Shown here piece after piece: positions 1 through 5,024 of a stretch of DNA of 6,052 bases. Source of the DNA: an uncultured Shinella sp. (GTDB taxonomy: Bacteria > Pseudomonadota > Alphaproteobacteria > Rhizobiales > Rhizobiaceae); the NCBI GenBank assembly GCA_946886325.1, contig CAMPIK010000162.1:1-6052 (forward strand), given 5' to 3'. The notes beneath the pieces are model-generated. The model was given only the letters and a program-made list of their open reading frames with translations. It was not told where the DNA came from and searched no databases. The translations under genes were made by a program, and so were the position numbers. Positions within the stretch are counted from its first letter, which is position 1; each line of letters starts with the position of its first letter.

Positions 1-18
1 GCCGCCTGACAAGCCGAA

Positions 19-41
19 GGCGGGCGTGGAACGCGCCCGCC
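19..41 (-). terminator. Candidate transcription terminator hairpin after the M24 gene
   Basis: An 8-bp perfect G/C stem (GGCGGGCG at 19-26 pairing with CGCCCGCC at 34-41) encloses a 7-nt loop. It lies about 30 nt beyond the stop codon of the M24 gene, where the leftward operon should end. Read on the minus strand the stem is followed by TTCGGCTTG, and read on the plus strand by CTGTTTCC. Neither is a proper U-tract, so it may act weakly, bidirectionally, or only as an mRNA 3' end stabiliser. Confidence 0.4.
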
Positions 42-70
42 CTGTTTCCATTATCGATCCGGATGGCGGA

Positions 71-1255
71 TCAGGCCCCGCCGCGGTTCCAGCCCCGTCC
101 ACGGTCCCCGAACATCTCGTAGCCGTCGTCGGTGATGGCGAGCGTGTCTTCCAGCTTGATGAAGCCGCGCTTCGGATGGAGCATCGTCGTCTCGACCGAG
201 ATGACCATGCCGGCCTCCAGCGGATGCGCCGCGTCGATCCCCTCATAGGCGACCGGGTGATTGGTCATCAGGAACGGCGCCTCGTGGGTGATGACGCCCA
301 TGCCGTGGCAGAAGAAATCGGTGAAGGCCGCCGATGGCGAGGCCTTCAGCAGCGCCTCCGCCGCGACGATCATCTCGCTCCCGGCAGTCCCCGCCTTGAC
401 CTTGGCGAAGGCCGCCTGTTGGATCGACTCGACCTCGGCCAGAAGATCCTCCAGCTCCGCGTCCGGCTCGCCGAGAATGCCCATCCGGCAGAGATCGCCG
501 ATATAGCCGTGATAGTTGCCGCCGGAATCGATCGACAGCACCTCGCCCGCCTTCCAGACCTGCGGCGAGGCCGCGCGGTTGTGGCTGGCGCCGAGCGTCA
601 GCAGGCAATATTCGAAATGCAGGCCGCGGTTCGTCTCCTCGCGGCGCAACTGTTCGATGATCTCCGTCTTGCTCGATCCGTCGCGCGCCGCCGAAATCGT
701 CGCAAGCATCGAATCGGTGATGAGTTCGGAGGCCTGTTTCAGTTTCGCCAGTTCCTCCGGTGTCTTGATGGCGCGAAGCCGCTCCAGCGTGTGCGTCGCA
801 TCGACGAAGCGGGCGCCCTCCAGCCGTGCGGCGAGCAGGTCGCGCGCATCCGACGGCAGAAAGGCGGGCTCGATGCCGATGCGCGCGCCTGCCTTGCCGA
901 TCTTCGCGAGGTGCTCGACGGCGAGTGCCGCCGCATCGAGCGTGCCCCAGGTCGCGGTGTGCACCGCCGGCGTCCAGAACGGATTGTTCTGGTGCTCGCC
1001 GCCCTCCATGCGATTGCCCACATAGGCGGCGTGGTCAGGCGCGCCCTTCTCGTAGATCACCATCGGCAGGTAGCGGCTGTGGCCAATCGCATCCATCGCG
1101 GCGAAGAAGATGAACTTGTAGCCGCCGAGCAGATATTGCGTGTTGTGCTTGGAGGTCGCGACCAGCACGTCGATGCCTGCCGCCTCCATCAGGCGATCGA
1201 GTTTCTCGGTGTCGAAGGGGGCTGCGCCCCTCGTGTCCCTTGCGGTGATATTCAC
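71..1255 (-). CDS. M24-family metallohydrolase (Xaa-Pro peptidase / creatinase-like)
   Basis: This is a 394-residue protein with the two-domain creatinase/prolidase layout: an N-terminal creatinase-type domain (about 15-165) and a C-terminal pita-bread M24 domain (about 170-385). All five metal ligands expected of a dinuclear M24 enzyme can be placed: D243 (in LSIDSGG), D254 (YIGDLCRM, 11 residues later as in aminopeptidase P), H317 (CHGMG), E355 (MVISVETTM) and E369 (FIKLEDTLAI). H225 in SHNRAAS matches the usual substrate-binding His, and H324 is the second His of the active-site loop. There is no signal peptide, so it is probably cytoplasmic. The start is GTG at 1255, chosen because GGAGGAA lies 5 nt upstream. 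It is the last gene of the leftward operon, after a 148-nt gap. The fold also includes creatinase, ectoine hydrolase and the DMSP lyase DddP, so the substrate need not be a peptide. The family assignment is firm and the substrate is unknown. Confidence 0.95.
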   Translation of the reverse strand: MNITARDTRGAAPFDTEKLDRLMEAAGIDVLVATSKHNTQYLLGGYKFIFFAAMDAIGHSRYLPMVIYEKGAPDHAAYVGNRMEGGEHQNNPFWTPAVHTATWGTLDAAALAVEHLAKIGKAGARIGIEPAFLPSDARDLLAARLEGARFVDATHTLERLRAIKTPEELAKLKQASELITDSMLATISAARDGSSKTEIIEQLRREETNRGLHFEYCLLTLGASHNRAASPQVWKAGEVLSIDSGGNYHGYIGDLCRMGILGEPDAELEDLLAEVESIQQAAFAKVKAGTAGSEMIVAAEALLKASPSAAFTDFFCHGMGVITHEAPFLMTNHPVAYEGIDAAHPLEAGMVISVETTMLHPKRGFIKLEDTLAITDDGYEMFGDRGRGWNRGGA

Positions 1256-1260
1256 AGGCT

Positions 1261-1267
1261 TTCCTCC
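1261..1267 (-). promoter_or_regulatory. Shine-Dalgarno that fixes the GTG start of the M24 gene
   Basis: On the minus strand GGAGGAA is followed by AGCCT and then GTG at 1255. This is a near-perfect ribosome binding site with 5-nt spacing, and it supports the GTG rather than a downstream ATG. It lies just outside the palindromic repeat, so the last gene can be translated independently of the cupin gene. Confidence 0.75.
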
Positions 1268-1269
1268 GC

Positions 1270-1372
1270 TAGAGCATTTCCAGCCGAAGCGAGGTCGCTT
1301 CGGCGTCGGATAATGCGGAAAAACAGAAAGCTAGCGCATTTCTCGCGTTCCGGATTTCGCAGGAAATGCGCC
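1270..1372. repeat. Rhizobial mosaic palindromic intergenic repeat (RIME-like) forming two hairpins
   Basis: The gap between the cupin and M24 genes is almost entirely palindromic. Hairpin A has a 9-bp perfect stem, GCCGAAGCG (1283-1291) with CGCTTCGGC (1296-1304), closed by a 4-nt loop. An outer stem extends it: GCATTTCC (1274-1281) pairs with GGATAATGC (1308-1316) with one bulged base. Hairpin B pairs GCGCATTTC (1334-1342) with GAAATGCGC (1363-1371), with an inner GCG/CGC pairing at 1345-1347 and 1358-1360. The ends also match each other: GCATTTCC at 1274 and GGAAATGC at 1362-1369. The AGAGCATTTCC...GGATAATGC...AAA pattern is recalled from the short mosaic repeats common between rhizobial genes, but membership of a named family was not checked. 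Inside an operon it could reduce or stabilise downstream mRNA. Confidence 0.7.
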
Positions 1373-1403
1373 AGACCGTTGTCGTTTCAGGCGCCGGGCG
1401 GGA

Positions 1404-1817
1404 TCAGGCGCCAGGTGGAATCAAGCGAAAGTCGGGCAGGTCGCGAAGCCCGAGCTCGGGTCCTGCCGGCGAATAGACGACGAAGAGCTGCATCGGGCCG
1501 GAGCCCGTGTTCTTCGTCGAATGAAAGCGGCTTTCCGGCACATAGATGGTGCAGCCCGGCCCGACCTTCTTCGTCACCGGATTGCCCGCCTCGTCCTCCA
1601 CCATCTGCTCGCCCTCGCCGGAGATGACGAAGATGATCTCCTCGGCGCCGGGATGATTATGGCGCGAATGACCCTCGCCGCTCGGCAGATCGACGACGCC
1701 GCCGGAAAAGCGGGTCGCCCCGTTGACTTCAGGCGCCACCGTCAGGGCCAGCCGACCCCAGTCGAAGCCGAAGCTGTTCACGTCCTTGGGGTAGAGAAAA
1801 TACTTGTCCGTCGTCAT
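1404..1817 (-). CDS. Small single-domain cupin protein
   Basis: This is a 137-residue protein made of one cupin beta-barrel (about 35-118). Motif 1 is clear: G-X-X-R-H53-N-H55 with E60 and G67, in the sequence GHSRHNHPGAEEIIFVISGEG. Motif 2 follows as G88, P94, H99 and N103 in PGCTIYVPESRFHSTKN. The metal ligands H53, H55, E60 and H99 are all present, so it should bind a divalent metal. Small cupins of this type include sugar isomerases, dioxygenases and binding proteins, and the sequence does not say which. The start is the ATG at 1817, with GGGAGGA at 1827-1833 (9-nt spacing). The same frame stays open up to 2162, but that extension runs through the upstream gene and is a shadow. It lies 28 nt after the TIM-barrel gene and is almost certainly co-transcribed with it. 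No signal peptide is seen. Confidence 0.9.
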   Translation of the reverse strand: MTTDKYFLYPKDVNSFGFDWGRLALTVAPEVNGATRFSGGVVDLPSGEGHSRHNHPGAEEIIFVISGEGEQMVEDEAGNPVTKKVGPGCTIYVPESRFHSTKNTGSGPMQLFVVYSPAGPELGLRDLPDFRLIPPGA

Positions 1818-1845
1818 GCCTGCTGCTCCTCCCGAGCCGTTGTCT

Positions 1846-2688
1846 TCAGACCACCGTACCGATGGTGAGTGACTTGAATTCCTGCGTCTGCCGCATGATC
1901 GCCGCCTCCGCCGGCAGGCGTTCCATGGAGCTCGCGCCGTAGAAGCCGTGGCAGCCGGGGCAGCGCTCCAGGATGTAGCGCGCGTCGTCGGGCATCGAGA
2001 TCGGCCCGCCATGGCAGAGCACGATGACATCCTTGCGCACGGAGCGCGCGGCCTTGGCGATCGCCGCGATCTCGCCGACGCAATCGTCGAGCGACTTGGC
2101 CGAGGTCGCGCCGATCGAGCCGCCGGTCGTAACCCCCATGTGGGCGACCACGATATCAGCACCGGCCGCCGTCATGTCGATCGCCTCCTGCTCGTTGAAC
2201 ACATAGGGCGTGGTCAGCAGATCGAGCCGGTGCGCATGCGCGATCATCTCGACTTCGAGCCCGTAGCCCATGCCGGTCTCCTCGAAGCTCACGCGCATCT
2301 GGCCGTCGAAGAGCCCGATCGTCGGAAAGTTCTGCACGCCGGAAAAGCCCATGGCCTTCAGTTCGCCGAGGAACTGCGGCATCAGCACGAAGGGGTCGGT
2401 GCCGTTGACGCCGGCAAGCACCGGCGTCTTCTTCACCACCGGCAGCACCTCGACCGCCATCTCCCGGACGATCTCGTTGGCATTGCCATAGGCAAGCAGG
2501 CCGGCGGCCGAGCCGCGGCCCGCCATCCGGTAGCGGCCGGAATTGTAGATGATGATGAGGTCGATGCCGCCCGCCTCCTCGGCCTTGGCCGACAGGCCGG
2601 TGCCGGCGCCGCCGCCGATGATCGGCACGCCGGCCGAAATCATGCCGTGGAATTTCTCGAGGATGGTCTTGCGGGGGATTGCTGGCAT
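1846..2688 (-). CDS. Phosphoenolpyruvate hydrolase family TIM-barrel protein
   Basis: This is a 280-residue single-domain protein of the PEP-hydrolase-like TIM-barrel family (Pfam PEP_hydrolase, PF09370). Recognisable segments in order are: [20 protein letters not shown] (22-41), the conserved [17 protein letters not shown] (44-60), [11 protein letters not shown] (90-100), [13 protein letters not shown] (117-129), [15 protein letters not shown] (135-149), [14 protein letters not shown] (181-194) and [10 protein letters not shown] (221-230). In plants and fungi this domain is the C-terminal half of the Tm-1 protein, and here it is a separate gene directly after the gene for the N-terminal half. 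The reaction is not established; the family name reflects structural relation to PEP mutase/isocitrate-lyase-like barrels. The start is the ATG at 2688, 11 nt after the previous stop, with AAAGAGA as a modest ribosome site; the frame is open to 2970 only as a shadow. It is cytoplasmic, with no signal or membrane segment. Confidence 0.93.
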   Translation of the reverse strand: MPAIPRKTILEKFHGMISAGVPIIGGGAGTGLSAKAEEAGGIDLIIIYNSGRYRMAGRGSAAGLLAYGNANEIVREMAVEVLPVVKKTPVLAGVNGTDPFVLMPQFLGELKAMGFSGVQNFPTIGLFDGQMRVSFEETGMGYGLEVEMIAHAHRLDLLTTPYVFNEQEAIDMTAAGADIVVAHMGVTTGGSIGATSAKSLDDCVGEIAAIAKAARSVRKDVIVLCHGGPISMPDDARYILERCPGCHGFYGASSMERLPAEAAIMRQTQEFKSLTIGTVV

Positions 2689-2699
2689 CGGGGTCTCTT

Positions 2700-3896
2700 T
2701 CAGCTTCTGGAAATGGCGCGATAGGCGGCCGCGGCCGCCTCGGCGAATGCGGGATCGTTGATGTGGAGCGGCAGGCGTTCGACGCGTCGGTTTTCGGTCG
2801 TTTCGATGGTCGCCTCCAGCGCCTCGAAGAGTGCGGCATCGGCATCCGGATCGAAGAACAGGCCGCCCTCGATATCGAGCGCGGAGACGCCTTTTTCCGG
2901 GATCAGGAAGCGGACCGGGCCGTTGCAGCGGTTGAGCCGCCGGCCGATCCAGCGGCCGATCTCGGCGCATTCCCGGGGCGTCGTGCGCATCAGCGTGACG
3001 TTCGGATTGTGGCGATAGAACAGGCGGTCGCGGTAGCGCTCCGGCACCGTCTCCGGCGCCCAGAAATTGACCATGTCGAGCGCGCCCACCGAACCGACAT
3101 AGGGCAGCCCCGTGCGCGCCACAGCGCCGAAGCGGTCCTCCGTCGCCGGCAGAACGCCGCCGAAGAGCAGGTCGCAGACCTCTGTCGTCGTGATGTCGAG
3201 GATGCCGGAGAGCATGCCGCTGTCGGCGAGCTTCTCCATCGAGCGCCCGCCGGTGCCCGTCGCATGAAAGACCAGGCAGTCGTGATCGGCCTTCAGGAGA
3301 TCGACGATGGCGGTGACGGAGGGCGTCGTGACGCCGAACATGGTGAGCCCGAGCGCCGGCTTCGACGCGCTTTCGACGAGCGGATGCGTCGCCATGGCGG
3401 TGATCGCGCGGGCGGCATTGTGGAGGATGACACGGCTGAGACGGTTCAGCCCCGCCATGTCGGTGACCGACGGCATCATGACGATGTCGGACACGTCCAC
3501 GTAGGGCGCAACATCGCCGGATGCCAGCGTCGAAACCATGATCTTGGGCAGGCCGAGCGGCAGCATGCGCATGCCGGCGGTGATGATCGACGTGCCGCCG
3601 CCACCGCCGATGCCGACGACGCCCGCGATGTCGCCGCGGGTGGGCAGGAATCGCGCAAAGGCCTCGCCCATGGCCGCCACCGCCGTGCCGCGATCGTCGC
3701 CACCAAGCACGGCGCCCTCGCCGTCCGGATGGCAGGCGGCCACGGCCGTCGCCGGAATATCGACCGGCACGCCCGGCGCCCGCGTTCCGACATCGACGCG
3801 AACAACCTCTCCGCCGGCCGCCTCAACCGCGGCCGCCAGATAGGCAAGTTCCTCGCCCTTGGTGTCGGCCGTGCCGACGACATAGATGCGCTTCAT
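2700..3896 (-). CDS. Tm-1-like ATP-binding domain protein (UPF0261)
   Basis: This is a 398-residue, full-length UPF0261 protein. It starts with the family signature [17 protein letters not shown] (1-17), which marks the first Rossmann-like half. A glycine-rich loop [12 protein letters not shown] (93-104) and [19 protein letters not shown] (122-140) follow. The second half carries [13 protein letters not shown] (182-194), [12 protein letters not shown] (210-221), [14 protein letters not shown] (234-247) and a C-terminal [14 protein letters not shown] (332-345). Bacterial members are uncharacterised. The plant homologue, tomato Tm-1, binds ATP through this domain and inhibits tobamovirus replication, which is unlikely to be the ancestral role. 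It is the first gene of the leftward operon. The ATG at 3896 is preceded by GGGAGGA 3 nt upstream (core GGAGG, 4 nt). A promoter and TetR-type operator lie about 85 nt upstream. Context with an ABC sugar-binding protein suggests small-molecule catabolism (inference). Confidence 0.94.
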   Translation of the reverse strand: MKRIYVVGTADTKGEELAYLAAAVEAAGGEVVRVDVGTRAPGVPVDIPATAVAACHPDGEGAVLGGDDRGTAVAAMGEAFARFLPTRGDIAGVVGIGGGGGTSIITAGMRMLPLGLPKIMVSTLASGDVAPYVDVSDIVMMPSVTDMAGLNRLSRVILHNAARAITAMATHPLVESASKPALGLTMFGVTTPSVTAIVDLLKADHDCLVFHATGTGGRSMEKLADSGMLSGILDITTTEVCDLLFGGVLPATEDRFGAVARTGLPYVGSVGALDMVNFWAPETVPERYRDRLFYRHNPNVTLMRTTPRECAEIGRWIGRRLNRCNGPVRFLIPEKGVSALDIEGGLFFDPDADAALFEALEATIETTENRRVERLPLHINDPAFAEAAAAAYRAISRS

Positions 3897-3970
3897 CCGT
3901 CCTCCCGGGCGATGCAGGCCTCCTCGCCTGTCGCCGCCCCCGTCTCGACCGGTCCACCGGCACTTGCAAA

Positions 3971-3994
3971 TTTATGAGACGCGCGTATCGTAAA
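3971..3994. promoter_or_regulatory. 24-bp near-palindrome, probable TetR-family operator
   Basis: The left half-site TTTATGAGACGC (3971-3982) and the right half-site GCGTATCGTAAA (3983-3994) match as inverted repeats at 10 of 12 positions with no spacer. The size and symmetry are typical of a TetR dimer or pair-of-dimers site. It lies in the divergent region, covers the -10 box of the leftward operon promoter and ends 3 nt before the ATG at 3998 of the TetR-type gene. A partial third half-site, GTCTCA at 4004-4009 (reverse complement TGAGAC, as at 3975-3980), lies alongside. The operator role and the identity of the binding protein are inferred from position. Confidence 0.7.
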
Positions 3995-4015
3995 GATATG
4001 GAAGTCTCACGTCAA
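3987..4015 (-). promoter_or_regulatory. Promoter of the leftward Tm-1/PEP-hydrolase/cupin/M24 operon
   Basis: Read on the minus strand, TTGACG (4015-4010, 5 of 6 to the sigma-70 -35 box) is followed after 17 nt by TACGAT (3992-3987, 4 of 6 to TATAAT). Transcription would start near 3980, giving a leader of about 85 nt to the ATG at 3896. The -10 box lies inside the 24-bp palindrome, so a bound repressor would block it. The -35 box lies within the first codons of the divergent regulator gene. Confidence 0.55.
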
Positions 4016-4639
4016 CAAATCGAATCCGGCGCCATTGCCGAGCGCGGCCCGCGGGCCCGCACGCGAAAACTGATGCTGGAAACCGCGACCCGGCTGATGC
4101 AGTCCGGCGTCACGCCCTCGGTGAGCGAGGTGGCGGAGGCGGCGGAAGTCTCGCGCGCCACCGCCTATCGCTATTTCCCGAGCCAGGCGGCGCTGGTTCA
4201 TGCGGTCGTTGACGAAGCGCTCGGCCCGATCCTCGACTGGTCGTCGAAGGATGCGGATGCGCGCACCCGCGTCGCCGATCTCTTCCGCACCGCCCTTCCC
4301 CGCATCGACGAGTTCGAGGCCACCTTCAAGGCGGCGCTGAAGCTCTCGCTCGATCAATGGGCGCAGCGTCAGGCCGGCACGCTCGGCGCGGAACCGCAAT
4401 TCACCCGCGGCCACCGGATCGAGCTCCTGCGGGATGCAACCGCGCCGCTTGCCGCGACGCTGACCGAGCCGGCGCGGGACCGTCTTTCCCAGGCCCTGTC
4501 GCTGGTCTTCGGCGTCGAGGTGCTGATCGTGCTCAAGGATATCTGGGGCCTGACGGCGAACGAGGCGCAGTCCGTCGCCGAATGGGCCGCGACGGCACTC
4601 GTGGACACCGCCGTGGCGGAAGCGGCAAAGGCGGGATGA
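3998..4639 (+). CDS. TetR/AcrR-family transcriptional regulator
   Basis: This is a 213-residue protein from the ATG at 3998. The N-terminal DNA-binding domain (about 20-70) shows the TetR pattern: TRKLMLETATRLMQSG (helix 1), then VSEVAEAAEVSRATAYRYFPSQAALVHAVV (helices 2-4), with the recognition helix around VSRATAYRYF. The C-terminal part is helical and variable, as expected for a ligand-binding and dimerisation domain. An in-frame ATG at 3974 would add MRRAYRKD, but those codons lie in the palindromic operator and have no ribosome site. A weak TAAAGAT precedes 3998, and a possible promoter (TTGCAA at 3964, TATCGT at 3986) would make the message nearly leaderless. It is transcribed divergently from the four-gene operon, which with the operator position suggests that it represses the operon and itself. 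The ligand is unknown; it is perhaps the transported compound or a pathway intermediate. Confidence 0.93.
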   Translation: MEVSRQQIESGAIAERGPRARTRKLMLETATRLMQSGVTPSVSEVAEAAEVSRATAYRYFPSQAALVHAVVDEALGPILDWSSKDADARTRVADLFRTALPRIDEFEATFKAALKLSLDQWAQRQAGTLGAEPQFTRGHRIELLRDATAPLAATLTEPARDRLSQALSLVFGVEVLIVLKDIWGLTANEAQSVAEWAATALVDTAVAEAAKAG

Positions 4640-4671
4640 GGGAAAATGTTCAGCAAGCATGGAGGCACAAA

Positions 4672-4719
4672 GCCCGCAATCTGGTTTGACCAATTGGAGT
4701 TCAAACCGTCTTCGCGGGC
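4672..4719. promoter_or_regulatory. Long imperfect stem-loop after the TetR gene
   Basis: The outer arms GCCCGC (4672-4677) and GCGGGC (4714-4719) and the inner arms GGTTTGA (4683-4689) and TCAAACC (4701-4707) pair perfectly, separated by an internal loop of 5 and 6 nt, around an 11-nt apical loop. It starts 32 nt after the regulator's stop codon, so it could serve as its 3' end, but no U-tract follows on the plus strand. It also contains the first TGGTNNNACCA operator-like site, so the symmetry may reflect protein binding instead. Confidence 0.45.
4682..4692. promoter_or_regulatory. Upstream TGGTNNNACCA site (GntR/FadR-subfamily operator pattern)
   Basis: TGGTTTGACCA is a 4+3+4 inverted repeat that matches the TGGTNNNACCA operator shared by FadR-subfamily GntR regulators such as FadR, PdhR and LldR. 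Its centre lies 181 bp from the centre of the second such site. No GntR gene is in the window, so the regulator would be encoded elsewhere, perhaps beyond the ABC transporter genes. Confidence 0.5.
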
Positions 4720-4786
4720 GATGTCCAGAGCAGCAGGGATTAATCAGACTTTGGGAACAGCAACGGGAATGAAAACGTCGATCATT

Positions 4787-4831
4787 GGCGAAAATCCGCA
4801 GAAAAACGCGGGAAGTCGGCAAAATCGCAGA
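4787..4831 (+). repeat. Direct repeat upstream of the transporter promoter
   Basis: The block GGCGAAAATCCGCAGA (4787-4802) recurs as GGCAAAATCGCAGA (4818-4831), identical except for two missing bases. The offset is 31 bp, close to three helical turns, and the second copy ends about 15 bp before the -35 box. Same-face tandem sites upstream of -35 suit an activator, but the binding protein is unknown and chance duplication is possible. Confidence 0.4.
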
Positions 4832-4844
4832 CATTCCCGGAGAC

Positions 4845-4874
4845 CTTGACGCTAGCCGCATTTGGTACTACCAG
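4845..4874 (+). promoter_or_regulatory. Probable promoter of the ABC transporter operon
   Basis: CTTGAC (4845-4850; TTGACG at 4846-4851) matches the rhizobial -35 consensus CTTGAC exactly. At the standard 17-nt spacing the -10 region is CTACCA/TACCAG (4868-4874), only about half matched to CTATAT/TATAAT. The weak -10 box lies within the second TGGTNNNACCA site, which suggests a regulated promoter. Transcription would start near 4881, leaving a leader of about 144 nt before the ATG at 5025. Confidence 0.5.
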
Positions 4875-4876
4875 AT
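4860..4876. promoter_or_regulatory. Promoter-overlapping TGGTNNNACCA operator (GntR/FadR-subfamily pattern)
   Basis: The core TGGTACTACCA (4863-4873) is a perfect 5+1+5 inverted repeat. The flanks AT (4860-4861) and AT (4875-4876) extend the symmetry to 17 bp with one mismatched pair. It fits the TGGTNNNACCA operator pattern of FadR-subfamily GntR proteins and overlaps the predicted -10 region, the usual place for a ligand-relieved repressor site. Confidence 0.6.
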
Positions 4877-4981
4877 TGCCTAGCTGAAAAATCCAGATGC
4901 CGGTCACCACGGTGTCGTCGAAGGTCGAGGAGGACCGGACGGCACGAAAACGGGAACAGACCGGCGAGACGGATGGCAATG

Positions 4982-4997
4982 CCCGCGCCAACGCGGG
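4982..4997 (+). promoter_or_regulatory. Leader hairpin just upstream of the binding-protein ribosome site
   Basis: CCCGCG (4982-4987) pairs with CGCGGG (4992-4997) across a CCAA loop, ending 15 nt before the ribosome site GGAGGA at 5013-5018. A longer-range pairing, CCGGTC (4900-4905) with GACCGG (4933-4938), lies further up the same leader. These may influence stability or translation of the transporter mRNA; no known riboswitch is recognised. Confidence 0.35.
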
Positions 4998-5024
4998 AAC
5001 GGTGCATAAATGGGAGGAAACGTT

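Larger units (their letters stand above)
4640..5024. other. Regulatory intergenic region between the TetR gene and the ABC binding-protein gene
   Basis: This 385-nt stretch appears non-coding. It is less G+C-rich than its flanks and holds, in order: a long imperfect stem-loop (4672-4719), two TGGTNNNACCA sites (4682 and 4863), a direct repeat (4787-4802 and 4818-4831), a -35 element (4845-4851), and a leader with hairpins before the ribosome site GGAGGA (5013-5018). Short open frames at 4646-4849 and 4897-5040 lack any recognisable protein features. Confidence 0.65.

Noticed and set aside
26..1627. A 533-codon plus-strand open frame opposite the M24 and cupin genes
   Set aside because: Its product is dominated by Arg, Ala and Asp/His strings with no recognisable domain, and it runs antisense to two clear protein families. 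This is a high-GC shadow frame.
1948..2724. A 258-codon plus-strand open frame opposite the PEP-hydrolase-family gene
   Set aside because: It has shadow composition and no domain, and the minus strand carries a full-length conserved TIM-barrel protein.
2679..3977. A 432-codon plus-strand open frame opposite the Tm-1-like gene
   Set aside because: It has low-complexity Arg/His/Asp/Ala composition, no family signature and no ribosome site, and the opposite strand encodes a full-length UPF0261 protein.
4646..4849. A 67-codon open frame starting 6 nt after the TetR stop, with a GAGGG-like site before it
   Set aside because: It crosses the stem-loop, an operator-like site and the direct repeat, has no recognisable protein features, and ends at the transporter promoter. 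It is better explained as non-coding, though a translated leader cannot be excluded.
4007..4861. A 284-codon minus-strand open frame opposite the TetR gene and intergenic region
   Set aside because: It is antisense to a clear TetR helix-turn-helix protein, is Arg/Gly-rich, has no domain, and continues through a region full of regulatory palindromes.
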